Positions 25,880-34,869 are shown, counted from the stretch's first letter. The stretch: 64,000 nt of DNA from CBDBND01 sp965207985 (GCA_965207985.1 CBDBND010000027.1:62001-126000); one strand, 5' to 3'. Made by a program: numbers and translations. Notes: a model not told the origin generated them from the letters alone.

Positions 25880-26029
25880 CGGCTTTCTAAGGCTGACGTG
25901 TTCATCGGGAAACCGTGATGGACTGGTTCTTTTCGCGGAAACGGTGCCTGAAACTCCGGCAGCAGCGTAGAGCCCCGACATGGCCAGACCATTTTGGATT
26001 ACTTTGCGGCGGCTAAGTCCTTGCTTCAT
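25880..26029 (-). pseudogene. Tat-leader protein, N-terminal fragment
   Basis: ATG 26029 opens MKQGLSRRKVIQNGLAMSGL, a Tat signal with the SRRKVI motif followed by a hydrophobic stretch and VSGTVSA. After about 50 residues the frame runs into an unrelated GC-rich palindrome. It starts 16 bases after the end of the alcohol dehydrogenase C-terminal half and was therefore probably the next gene of that operon. Its enzyme class cannot be told. Confidence 0.55.
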
Positions 26030-26044
26030 ATCAACGTTCCCCGC

Positions 26045-26704
26045 TTACGAGACACTGATCATGACCTTGCCGATGTGAGAGCCGCCGTCCAGGTATCGGT
26101 AGGCTTCAGGCGCATCGTCAAAGTCAAAGACGCGGTCTACGACAGGCTCAAAGCCACCGACTTCGATAGCATCAACAAACTCTTCAAGCATCTTGCGGCT
26201 TCCGGAGGTGATTCCCTTGAGGACAGCATTTTTACCCAAGAGGCCACGGATGCTGGGTTCGCCGGCGTCCAAGGTGCCAATGAGGCCAATCCGGGCATTC
26301 GGAGCACAGCAATATATGGACTTATCCAATGTTCCGACGACAGTCTCGACAACAATGTCGACCCCACCTGTCTCTTCTAGGACCTCCTTCTCCCATTCAG
26401 GGTTGGAGGGGTAGTTTACGGTGACGTCAGCACCGAGTGCCCTCATGCGTCCCAGCTTTTCGTCGCTTGAAGAGGTGATGACAGCCCGCGCGCCATTCAT
26501 CTTTGCGATCTGCATGGCAAAAACCGATACACCCCCAGTGCCCAAGGAGAGCACCGTATCACCGGCCTTGATTTGCCCCAATCTCTCAACGGTCGACCAA
26601 ACCGTCGCCCCGGCGGCGGCCAGAGTCGAATTTTGAATAAGTGTCAAATTGCGCGGTAGCCTGAAGAGGCAATGCGCAGGCAAGACAATCCGCTCCGCCA
26701 GCAC
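26045..26704 (-). pseudogene. Zinc-type alcohol dehydrogenase/quinone oxidoreductase, C-terminal half
   Basis: The sequence begins at the inversion breakpoint with VLAERIVLPAHCLFRLPRN and continues AGATVWSTVERLGQIKAGDT, the NAD(P)-binding VLSLGTGGVSVFAMQIAKM, and YRYLDGGSHIGKVMISV at the end. It lacks the N-terminal catalytic domain, which is found at 30037-30379 on the other strand. The two halves join perfectly at GTGC, so this was one medium-chain dehydrogenase gene. Confidence 0.8.
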
Positions 26705-27145
26705 CCGCAGTGAGAATACTCCAGACCAAATTCAGCAGACATGTAGGCTCTGATCTCAACCGTCGACCGGCAAAACCGTCCGTCAAGCCAGTCGCACAGT
26801 GCAGGTTCCTGACCAGCCGTCATCCGGGAATGGCCGCCTTTCCAGCCATCAACCGCAAGCGACTCCCAGCCGTTCTCCCGGAAGGTCTTGTACCAGCCCC
26901 GAACCGTATCGTCGTCCAGGTACAAAAACTCGGCGATCATCTGACAGGATTTGCCATCATCCAGAAGAAGGATCGCATTCGCACGTCGCCCAACTCCATG
27001 ATCTTCGCGATGACTGCGCACGCAGGCCGCAAGCTCGCGACGTTCCGGAGAAGTGAGAAAACCGGGATGGATCATTGGATTACCTGAATCGCTCCAGTCC
27101 AGGACCTCAAGTCTTCATATTCGGGTTTTCAAGAACTCCGAGTAT
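26701..27145 (-). pseudogene. IS630-type transposase, N-terminal half (second IS630 kind)
   Basis: From 27075 the minus strand reads SPERRELAACVRSHREDHGV, SCQMIAEFLYLDDDTVRGWY and CRSTVEIRAYMSAEFGLEYS, the helix-turn-helix half of an IS630-family transposase unlike the 21600 copy. It breaks at GTGC (26701-26704) and its continuation is at 30376-31066. The element's outer end is the TATA near 27143. Confidence 0.75.
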
Positions 27146-27159
27146 AACGCAGCTTTTAC

Positions 27160-27510
27160 CTACTTGTTTTCGCGCTGGAAGGCAGCGGAGACGGGAAGGT
27201 CGCCTTCGCGCAGAAGCGGCGAATAGGTCAGATCGATGAACCGGTCCCGGTCCTTCTGCCACTCGGCTTCCTGTTCGGCCGTGGGCATGTACTGCTCGAT
27301 CATCGCATTGGTGATCCCTTTCTCTTCCAAAAGGGCTTCCACCACCTTCATCCGGCGGCGGTTCGACCACACCTCAGCACCTAGGGCGATCAGGCTGGTC
27401 ATCATGTTGTCGAGGATCGGGTTGCCCAGAAACACCGCCCGCTCAACATCGGACGGAATAAAGTCGGACGCGTAGGTCGGACGGTCGGTCTTCAAGTCTG
27501 TCGTGGCCAT
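27160..27510 (-). CDS. Small helical protein paired with a methyltransferase
   Basis: A 116-aa protein behind AGGAG, starting MATTDLKTDRPTYASDFIPS. The core (LGAEVWSNRRRMKVVEALLE, then EKGITNAMIEQYM) is helical and resembles the partner protein at 14850. It is transcribed away from the methyltransferase at 27766, which starts 255 bases away, so the space between probably holds a shared promoter region. Function unknown; the repeated association suggests a methyltransferase partner. Confidence 0.6.
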   Translation of the reverse strand: MATTDLKTDRPTYASDFIPSDVERAVFLGNPILDNMMTSLIALGAEVWSNRRRMKVVEALLEEKGITNAMIEQYMPTAEQEAEWQKDRDRFIDLTYSPLLREGDLPVSAAFQRENK

Positions 27511-27765
27511 CGGTAATTCTCCTAAAAAGGCTCCTCGACGAGGTTTCCCTCTATGAAGCTGGAATCATTGTAAAGAGGTGAGGCGCCCAAACCAATCCAG
27601 TTCCGGCTGCGTGAGAGGTCCTTTACGAAAATATGCGTTTAGAGGGAGTCCATTGGCGTTTCATTCTTTTCAGACATGGTAATGTCAGGGACGATGAGCC
27701 TCTGGCGTTACAGAACAGATCGTGCGTCTGGACCGATTCAATACCGGAGTTCAAGGAGGTATCAG

Positions 27766-28968
27766 ATGTTAAAACGCCTCACCCTGTTTAGTGCAGCAGC
27801 TGCCGTCGGATCAGCAGCGGCCTCTTTCATGACCGGCCGCAAGGCCAAAGCAGCGGTCTCCAAACTTGACTTTGATTACGAACCCCGCGGTACGCGCGGA
27901 CGTCTTGAGCGGCTGCCGACACTGGACGTGGAGAGTAGGGATGATTTTGTGACGGGCATCAGGGCCTGGGGCCAGCCCAACGCCCTCCACAAGATGGAAC
28001 GCAACAGATTTCACCGACTAATGGAAAAAGCTGGCATCGACACTGAGGCGGAAGACGTGCCGCTGGAGGACATTTTCAAGGCGATTGAAGGGGATCCGCT
28101 GTTGGGTGTGGGCATTCGGTATCGATCCGACGTTCAAGCTTTGATGTACAAGAACTTGAACACAGAGTTTTCGGAAAACGCTGATCTCTACCTGGATGAG
28201 CTGGAAGCATTCGACAAGTCCGGGCCGGGCACGCTTGAGCTCAATCCTGATATGCATGTGCCAATCTACACACGGTATGAAATTCATTGCATGCCGGGCG
28301 GATTTGTCGGTCATCCGCTTGGTGGGTACATCAACTACTACGGCTCCAACAGCTTTTATGGAGGCCGCCGTGAAGCAAACAGGCAGGATCAAGTGCACAC
28401 AGCGATGGCTCACGATGTTCCCGTGCCAGAGGACGGGAAGGTTCTACGCGTTCTAGATTTGGGTTGTGGTGTTGGTAAGCTGGCTGTCGGTTTGAAAGAG
28501 CGGTTTCCAGACGCTGAAGTCTGGGGTGTCGATGTTGCCGCGCCCATGCTCCGTTTCGGTCACATGCGCGCCGTGGACTTGGGTGTGGAAGTTCATCTTG
28601 CCCAGCGGCTGGCCGAGGACACCAAGTTCCCAGACGAACACTTCGACATTGTGGCTTCATACATTGTGCATCACGAAGTATCGGCGCAGGCCACCATCGA
28701 CATTTCAAAAGAGGTGTTCCGCATCCTCCGACCGGGCGGCGTGTATGTTCCCTATGACTTTTATACGGGGGCTGAACCAAAAAGAACAACGCCGTACTAC
28801 ATGTATACCATGTGGAAGGATCACAGATGGAATTTCGAAGTGTGGCGTGAGCAGTATAGAATGCTGGATTTTTCTCAGACCTTCCGGGATGCAGGATTTG
28901 AAGTGAATGAAAATGGTCCACCCGGATGGCGTTATGACAGCAATTTCTTAGCCACAAAACCGGTTTAG
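27766..28968 (+). CDS. SAM-dependent methyltransferase with N-terminal export-like leader
   Basis: About 400 aa from ATG 27766, which has an excellent AAGGAGGT. The first 30 residues (MLKRLTLFSAAAAVGSAAAS, FMTGRKAKAA) look like a signal peptide. Then comes the family's helical domain (RFHRLMEKAGID, LELNPDMHVPIYTRYEIHCM, PGGFVGHPLGGY), then the catalytic fold: VLRVLDLGCGVGKLAVGLKE (motif I), EVWGVDVAAPMLRFGHMRAV, FDIVASYIVHHEVS, ILRPGGVYVPYDFYTG. It is related to the proteins at 13740 and 61572, most closely the latter. An exported SAM enzyme is unusual because SAM is cytosolic. The hydrolase-fold gene follows after 17 bases. Confidence 0.8.
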   Translation: MLKRLTLFSAAAAVGSAAASFMTGRKAKAAVSKLDFDYEPRGTRGRLERLPTLDVESRDDFVTGIRAWGQPNALHKMERNRFHRLMEKAGIDTEAEDVPLEDIFKAIEGDPLLGVGIRYRSDVQALMYKNLNTEFSENADLYLDELEAFDKSGPGTLELNPDMHVPIYTRYEIHCMPGGFVGHPLGGYINYYGSNSFYGGRREANRQDQVHTAMAHDVPVPEDGKVLRVLDLGCGVGKLAVGLKERFPDAEVWGVDVAAPMLRFGHMRAVDLGVEVHLAQRLAEDTKFPDEHFDIVASYIVHHEVSAQATIDISKEVFRILRPGGVYVPYDFYTGAEPKRTTPYYMYTMWKDHRWNFEVWREQYRMLDFSQTFRDAGFEVNENGPPGWRYDSNFLATKPV

Positions 28969-28985
28969 CTCTTCCGTCAATAAAA

Positions 28986-29942
28986 ATGGGAAGTTCAATA
29001 GGGCAAGTTGCCTCTCTATCTCGCCGGAAAGCACTCGGTTTATCCACAGCCTTCGGAGCGTGGGCATTTAAGGGGTCGACGGCCTTAAGTGCTCGAGAAA
29101 TTCGTGGTGACGTCGTGATCGAGCGGCGTTATGTGGACTGCCGTTACGGCCAACTCCACGTGCACATCGCCAGGCCACTCAACCCCGCAAAGCAGATTCA
29201 AAACCCAATAATGTGCTTCCATCCGAGCCCAGCCAGCGGATGGTACTTCCGTGATTTCATCGCCGACATGGGCCACGATCGCATCGCCATGGCGGCTGAC
29301 ACGCCTGGATTTGGCGAGTCAGACCGTCCCCCCACGATGCCGGAGACGATGTCTGAATTCTCAGGCGCTATGGCGGACGCGCTTGAATCGCTGGGGTACG
29401 GAAGGGCTCAGAGCTATTCGAAGGTTGATCTGTTGGGGTATCTCACCGGATGCGTTATCGCCTTGGATTTGGCTGTTGAGCGGCCTGACCTGGTCCGCAA
29501 GGTATGTTTTGTGTCACCGCCTTACATAGACGATGACGCCATTCGGGCGCTGAGAATTGAGCAACTGACCTATCCCCCATACACAGAAGAGGGTAAGCGC
29601 GTCGTCAAGACCTGGGAGAGCGCCGTTCAGCGGCGCGCTGACGGCGTCACCCTTGAGCAGGCCATTAAGCTGTTTCAGGAACAGTTGCGGGCAGGTGAAA
29701 AGGACTGGTGGGCATACAAAGCTGTGTATACGTACCAGTATGATGTCGCCTTTAAATCGTTGACCCAACCAGTCTCCTTCTTCAATCCACTTGAGTCGCC
29801 TAACGAGAGCATAGCAAAAGCGTACCGGGACGCGCCAAACGGGACCCTGGTTGCCCCGTTGAAGATAGGACGAAGCCCTTTTTCGTTGGATCCTGGAAAA
29901 ATTGCCAAAGAAGCTCGGAAGTTTTTGGACTCAAGCGCTTAA
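28986..29942 (+). CDS. Tat-leader alpha/beta-hydrolase-fold protein with no catalytic triad
   Basis: A 318-aa protein. The Tat signal SLSRRKALGLSTAFGAWAF is followed by LSAREI. Fold markers are MCFHPSPASGWYF and ADTPGFGESDRPP. The nucleophile elbow reads LLGYLTGCVIAL, with Leu (residue 153) at the nucleophile site, and the C-terminal catalytic His is missing (KIGRSPFSLDPGKIAKEARK). It is in one operon with the upstream methyltransferase and, before the inversion, with the alcohol dehydrogenase downstream. It may be a binding or non-hydrolytic protein. Confidence 0.75.
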   Translation: MGSSIGQVASLSRRKALGLSTAFGAWAFKGSTALSAREIRGDVVIERRYVDCRYGQLHVHIARPLNPAKQIQNPIMCFHPSPASGWYFRDFIADMGHDRIAMAADTPGFGESDRPPTMPETMSEFSGAMADALESLGYGRAQSYSKVDLLGYLTGCVIALDLAVERPDLVRKVCFVSPPYIDDDAIRALRIEQLTYPPYTEEGKRVVKTWESAVQRRADGVTLEQAIKLFQEQLRAGEKDWWAYKAVYTYQYDVAFKSLTQPVSFFNPLESPNESIAKAYRDAPNGTLVAPLKIGRSPFSLDPGKIAKEARKFLDSSA

Positions 29943-30036
29943 TGTCCATCGTCCGGCGTCAACACTGACGCGCCAAGCGTGCGGCTGCAATATTGAGGTC
30001 AAAATCACGGAAACTAGAACCGAACGGGAACACATC

Positions 30037-30379
30037 ATGAAAGTCTGGGAAATTGGAGAACAAACCGGAATTGAATCACTGCGAATGGTGGATCGTGATA
30101 TGCCTATCGCAATGCGTGGTGAAGCTGTCTTGTCCGTAAAGGCGTGTGCCCTTAATCATCGAGACCTTAAGATTGCCCGTGACGACTACGGTCCACCGAA
30201 GCCGGGCACCCGCATTCCGCTTGCCGACGTTGCAGCGGAGGTCATATCGATAGGGCAAGGTGTTTCCAACGTCAGCCCTGGAGACCAAGTCGGAGCGACC
30301 CACTTTACAGGATGGGTTGACGGTGACTGGAACCCAAGAACGTATGGTACGGATCTCGGCAATAACGCTGACGGTGTGC
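30037..30379 (+). pseudogene. Zinc-type alcohol dehydrogenase, N-terminal half
   Basis: ATG 30037 opens MKVWEIGEQTGIESLRMVDR, followed by VLSVKACALNHRDLKIARDD, the GroES-like domain of medium-chain dehydrogenases, and DQVGATHFTGWVDGDW. It reads GNNADGV and then runs into IS630 sequence at GTGC (30376-30379). The missing half is at 26045-26704. The gene started 94 bases after the hydrolase-fold gene and would have been the third gene of that operon. Confidence 0.8.
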
Positions 30380-31074
30380 CTCAAGGTGTTGTCCCGCCTG
30401 GGGTTCGAGTATCGCAAGCCCAAGGCCCTGCCGCGCGTTGCGTCAGTTGAAAGTCAGGCTGCATTCATTGCGCTCTACGAGAAGCTGATGCGAGACCTGC
30501 CCGCCGACGAAGCCGTCTACTTCGCAGATGCGGTGCACCCGGAATACCAGTCCAAACCTGCCTTTGGATGGGTGAAGGCCGGGTCGAACCCCGCTGTGCT
30601 CAGCACGGCAGGGCGAGGGCGTGTAAACATTCACGGCGCGCTCAATCTCGAAACCTTCGACGCGCCCTTTGTCGAACCGACCACGGTTGATGGTAAGAGT
30701 GCTGCGCAGCTTCTGGCCAAAATCGAAGAACGCAACCCCGACAAGCGTCTCATACATGTCTTATGGGACAATGCCGCCTATCACAAAGGGCCGGACGTCA
30801 GGGACTTCCTGGCGAGGCCAGACTGTAGAATCCACTTGATCCCACTGCCGCCATATTGTCCACATCTCAACCCCATCGAGCGCCTCTGGGCTGTCCTGCA
30901 CAAATACGTCACCCACAACCGACATTACCCAACTCAAAAGCAATGCGCAGACGCCGTCCTGGCATTCATGCGGGAAACCATCCCAAGGGAATGGAGAACA
31001 TTCCGTGACCAGGTATCAGACAATTTCAGCCTCATAACCCACAACAAATTTCGGGCTTTGGCGTGAGCGCGGTA
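30376..31074 (+). pseudogene. IS630-type transposase, C-terminal half
   Basis: After the junction the frame reads CLKVLSRLGFEYRKPKALPR, AVYFADAVHPEYQSKPAFGW with the first Asp, LIHVLWDNAAYHKG with the second, and PPYCPHLNPIERLWAVLHKY with the Glu. It ends AFMRETIPREWRTFRDQVSD, then FRALA. It lacks the DNA-binding half, which is at 26701-27145. The element ends at TATA near 31073, inside the end of the next gene. Confidence 0.85.
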
Positions 31075-31988
31075 TAAGCCAAAAAGTCTTTAATAACTTT
31101 TGCGCAATCCTCGGGGCAGTCGTAGAACACGAACACCCCGCACTTGGGTAACGTCACACGCGTAGCGTTTGGGATCCTCTCAAGCAAGCGTTCTTGATAT
31201 TGCACAGCAGCATCGAGTTCGGCCTGAATAAGTAATACGGGCATCTGCAAAGACTTCTGAGCCGGTACGCGATCCCAGGTAAAGTACACGCCCAATATCT
31301 CATAGGGCTGCATCCGGGTCTCTATACTGTCTATGAAGGGGGCGATTGCATCTCGCACTTCCGCGCCTTCGCTCCGTTGTCTGACAATGTTTTTCCAAAT
31401 CCTGAGAATTTCATCACCGGCTTCGTCGGGGTCGAACTTGCGTTGAATTAAACTGAGTCGTCTCGCCTGCTCATCTTCCGTACAAGGAACCGGTGGCGGG
31501 CCACTGGTTCCCGATAGGATGATCTTGTCGATACGGTCGGGAATGGTGGCGCCTAAATTACTAACAACCAGCGCTCCGCCGTGGTGCCCAAGGACGCTAA
31601 ACTTCTCCAAGTTCAAGTGATTGACCACGTCAATGACGGCATTCGTGAGGTTTTCCATGGTGTGGGGGCCTGACGGATCGTCGGAACCACCATGGCCAGG
31701 CAGATCAATGGCGATCAATTGGAACTCGTCCGCCATGTACGGGGCAAAATTAACAAATTCATCGGAGGTCTTTAGGGTCTGATGGATCAATATCAGCGGT
31801 GGTCCATCACCGGCGGTCCAATAGTGTATTTGCCCGTGCCGACCATCCATATACGCGCGCCGTATCTTGGTATGCCCGTCAGCTCTGGCTGTTTTAGGAA
31901 CACCCATCAATGCTGCCGGAAGCAAGCCGGCCGCGAGACCTGCAGATTTCAAAACTTGACGACGGTTTGTGTTGCGTTGGTTTTTCAT
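31032..31988 (-). CDS. Tat-leader alpha/beta-hydrolase-fold protein without nucleophile serine; 3' end altered by IS630
   Basis: About 318 aa from ATG 31988, chosen for the strong GGGAGGGGAGT upstream and the Tat signal TNRRQVLKSAGLAAGLLPAA. Markers: LILIHQTLKTSDEF, AIDLPGHGGSDDP, and LLIQAELDAAVQY with the acid. The elbow is VLGHHGGALVVS, with His (residue 136) at the nucleophile site, and the C-terminal His is replaced (LPKCGVFVFYDCPEDC). The last about 12 residues (ALTPKPEICCGL) are encoded by the IS630 end, so the native C-terminus after DFLAY was lost. It may still fold. Confidence 0.75.
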   Translation of the reverse strand: MKNQRNTNRRQVLKSAGLAAGLLPAALMGVPKTARADGHTKIRRAYMDGRHGQIHYWTAGDGPPLILIHQTLKTSDEFVNFAPYMADEFQLIAIDLPGHGGSDDPSGPHTMENLTNAVIDVVNHLNLEKFSVLGHHGGALVVSNLGATIPDRIDKIILSGTSGPPPVPCTEDEQARRLSLIQRKFDPDEAGDEILRIWKNIVRQRSEGAEVRDAIAPFIDSIETRMQPYEILGVYFTWDRVPAQKSLQMPVLLIQAELDAAVQYQERLLERIPNATRVTLPKCGVFVFYDCPEDCAKVIKDFLAYTALTPKPEICCGL

Positions 31989-32228
31989 ACTCCCCTCCCT
32001 TTGCCCAGTGATTTTCCTTCGAGCGAGCCTGTTCAAATCTCTGAATAACGTCTTATTCGGATATATCTTCCTATGTCTGTTCGCTCCCTTAGCCATACAC
32101 GATAGCTGGAGGAGCTAGCTGCTCCGCCATAAAACGCAATTCAGTCAGCGAAAATTTCGCGAAGGAACTTATACGAACCACGAAGGCTTTTTGAACTATT
32201 AGTACAGAAGCCTGGGCAAGGCGCATTG
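31989..32228. other. Intergenic region between hydrolase-fold and NTF2-like genes
   Basis: About 240 bases on the upstream side of the hydrolase-fold gene. I see no separate reading frame. It probably contains the promoter of the hydrolase-fold gene. Confidence 0.3.
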
Positions 32229-32255
32229 TTAGGGCGCTTTGGCCGATCCGGCCTC

Positions 32256-32766
32256 AGGGTTCATAAATTCGTCCCTTAATGTCGGCGGGCCCAAACTCGC
32301 CCACGATGTACATATCGCCCTTGCACACCCACTCGCCATCTTCCCTACTCCACAGGAACAGATACATGACCGAGAAGGGCTCAATGGTTTCATCGTGATA
32401 CTCAGCGTACATATTTGCCCAATCCCAACCAGCATCCCCATTCACATAGGTATCGACAGACTCAATCCTGATTTCGCCGCGTAGCGCGACGTCGTCATAC
32501 ATTTCCTTGAGCTGTGCGCGGCCCTTGTAAGACCGGGGCTCATCCGCTGCGAGCCCCCGCGCATCTTTTGCATAAAACTGATCGTAGATGAGCGCTGGGT
32601 TGTCGGTCGCATGGGCCCTTTCCATGAGGTCGTATTTTGCGCGGATGGCTTTTTTGAACTCATTCAACTCAGCAGAATCCTCCCCGCGGACTGAAATGGA
32701 GGCTGACATAAGCCCTGCCATAACCGCAAAAACAGCGAGATAGAAATTTCCAGTTTTAGGCATCAT
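32256..32766 (-). CDS. Exported NTF2-like/SnoaL-like protein
   Basis: About 169 aa. I place the start at the first of two adjacent ATGs (32766) behind GAAGGGA. The leader FYLAVFAVMAGLMSASISVRG is followed by the NTF2-like cone fold: FKKAIRAKYDLMERAHATDN, ALIYDQFYAKDARGLAADEP, RGRAQL-type helix, and WVCKGDMYIVGEFGPADIKG. Such proteins bind small hydrophobic ligands or act as isomerases or cyclases. The family also includes non-enzymes. It belongs to the same exported set as 46919. Confidence 0.65.
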
Positions 32767-32897
32767 TAGGTCCCTTCGATTTATTGAGTGTTTGCCGAAT
32801 GTAAAACCTTGCCGGCCCTTCACCATAGCTGTTCTTTATTTTTTTATTTCATACGCCGATATTAGGTCTTATTTGTCAAACGGATGAAAACGGCAGC

Positions 32898-33388
32898 GTA
32901 AAGTTGAGCGCTGCTACGAAATTTGTGGAATCAGGTCGATTTCACGCTTTGACCGTGGGAGAGTCTGTCGCCATTCCTGTCAGCCACCGCTATATCTAAG
33001 TTCTGAAAGTTTGAGACTTTACACCGGAAACAATGAACTAGGTAAAGGCCAACGATGACACACTTACTTTCACGCAGAACAGCGATGCAATTGGCTGGTG
33101 CTGCATCAGTCCTATCCTTCAATTCCGGTGCATTCAGGTTCATCGCTCTTATTGGGTAAAGTTGAGCGCTGCTACGAAATTTGTGGAATCAGGTCGATTT
33201 CACGCTTTGACCGTGGGAGAGTCTGTCGCCATTCCTGTCAGCCACCGCTATATCTAAGTTCTGAAAGTTTGAGACTTTACACCGGAAACAATGAACTAGG
33301 TAAAGGCCAACGATGACACACTTACTTTCACGCAGAACAGCGATGCAATTGGCTGGTGCTGCATCAGTCCTATCCTTCAATTCCGGTG
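32898..33388 (+). repeat. Tandem duplication of 233 bp with a 25-bp spacer
   Basis: Bases 32898-33130 recur without a difference I can find at 33156-33388, an offset of 258. The unit contains the upstream region and the first 25 codons of the DUF1838 gene (ATG 33055 and ATG 33313). The 25 bases between (33131-33155) are unique. The first ATG leads to a dead-end short peptide. Confidence 0.9.
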
Positions 33389-34214
33389 TGTACGGAGCGC
33401 TAGGCGACCCCATGGCCCTCCCCCGTGATTTTGATACGGCTGACCCTGAACACAATCTCATCGCCTATATGAAAATCATGTCGGACCTATCCGACCCACA
33501 TATCGCTATCACACCGGTCGGATTTTATCAGTGACCGGCCGCAACGTGGGTGAACCGCTGATGGACTTCGTTGCATGCAAACAGGATCGGGTCAGACGCT
33601 TGACAGATGGCTCTTACCAGCATGGCTACCGTGGCGTGATCTTGTTCACGGAATTGGATACGGGCCGGGTTCTAGACACGTTTGAGAATCCCTTCACTGG
33701 AAAAACCAACACGGTCAAGCATTTTAAGACAAGCTGGGGCTCAGGCGTATTCACAAAGACTGGCGCCTATAGTCTAGGTGCCGACGTAGAACAGGAAGCA
33801 CCGGGACTAAGTGATGTGCCCTTTCAATTGGGCTGGAACATTGCCGGCGATGATGTCTGGATCACCTATGACGAGCGAGTTGTCGTCCGTGCAGAAGACG
33901 GATCTGTCGCCTATGCCGACAGTTCCATGTACCGCTACCACGCCAGCCTGAAACAGCTGCAGGACCCTGATCAGCCGAGCGCCGACGCCATCATGAGCTG
34001 GGATACGGAAACGACTTGGTGGCCGTGGTTGGAGATGGGTGACCGTGAAGGTCACATGATCTTCGGCAGTATGGGACGAAAATTGGCGAGCCTTGATGAC
34101 GTGCCCGAGACGGTCATCGCTGCCTCTGAAGAACGGTTCCCGGGACAACTTTCCCGGCCCGTCGACTGGAACGACTACACCCTGCCCGACCCGGCTCTGG
34201 CACCCGAGATTTAG
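33313..34214 (+). pseudogene. DUF1838 family protein with Tat leader, frameshifted
   Basis: The first frame from ATG 33313 gives the Tat signal LLSRRTAMQLAGAASVLSFN, then the DUF1838 opening DPEHNLIAYMKIMSDLSDPH. It stops at 33532-33534. The second frame carries the rest: TGRNVGEPLMDFVACKQDRV, GRVLDTFENPFTGKTNTVKH and WPWLEMGDREGHMIFGSMGR, to 34214. Joining them needs one base change near 33500-33530. DUF1838 has no known function, but members are exported and occur in catabolic clusters. A sequencing error is possible. Confidence 0.7.
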
Positions 34215-34347
34215 TATTTTTATCGGTCTCAATCATCCCAGGTGATGGGATCGGTGATCGCACCAGGGAAGGTGTTTTCGGCAAAGTCGACAAAGTCGGC
34301 GGGCAAATCTGTCATTCTGACTTATTTGTTAAGAGGGGATAATCGTG

Positions 34348-34462
34348 AAAAATTGTCGGTGCCGTTGGCGTGATCGGACCCACCCGCATCAATTACGCCC
34401 GCATCATTCCCCATGGTGGATTACCCGGCGAAGGTAGAGGGCCGTTTGTTAGATCAGCCATA
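34348..34462 (+). pseudogene. hrcA: HrcA C-terminal remnant
   Basis: KIVGAVGVIGPTRINYARII, then, after removing one C from the run at 34409-34412, PMVDYPAKVEGRLLDQP and stop. This is the conserved C-terminus of the heat-shock repressor HrcA. Only about 37 residues remain, with a one-base insertion. It directly precedes a GrpE start, the classical hrcA-grpE order. Confidence 0.7.
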
Positions 34463-34495
34463 AGAGTTCAAGCATAGCGTTCAGGATAGTTTGGT

Positions 34496-34690
34496 ATGAG
34501 TAGAAGCGATCCCAAATCCCACCCGGAAGAGCAAACAGCCGTCCCCGCTGAAACTGAAGAGGCGGCAGAGGCTCCCGTTTCAAACGGCGATGAAACGGCG
34601 GCGGAAGAAGCCGCACTACAGGCTGAGCAACCGCAAACACCTGAAGACCGTATCGCCGACCTCGAAACGGCCCTGGAGGAGGCACATAGA
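34496..34690 (+). pseudogene. grpE: GrpE N-terminal fragment
   Basis: ATG 34496 opens MSRSDPKSHPEEQTAVPAET, an acidic Pro/Glu-rich tail, then DRIADLETALEEAHRE, the start of the GrpE long coiled coil. The central and C-terminal parts that contact DnaK are missing. Sequence from about 34690 to 34840 is unrelated and not recognised. GrpE is normally essential, so an intact copy should exist elsewhere. Confidence 0.6.
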
Positions 34691-34869
34691 GAACGCTCTG
34701 ATGTCCTTCGTCAAGCCCGAGGACGAGCGGAACCGTCAGACGCCGCGTGACGCCTGTCTCTCGAGAGATGTACGCATATCGGTGGGGGCGAGGCCCGGGA
34801 CGTTGGTGAACAAGCTCTGATGCGCGGGTCGGAACCGCATGTCCATGAGTTCGTCCGGGGCTGACCCTC

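Noticed and set aside
25850..25880. CRISPR-like repeat ATTCCCCGCACGCGCGGGGA
   Set aside because: It resembles a type I-E repeat, but only one copy exists, with no spacers or cas genes nearby. A GC-rich palindrome or relic is enough to explain it.
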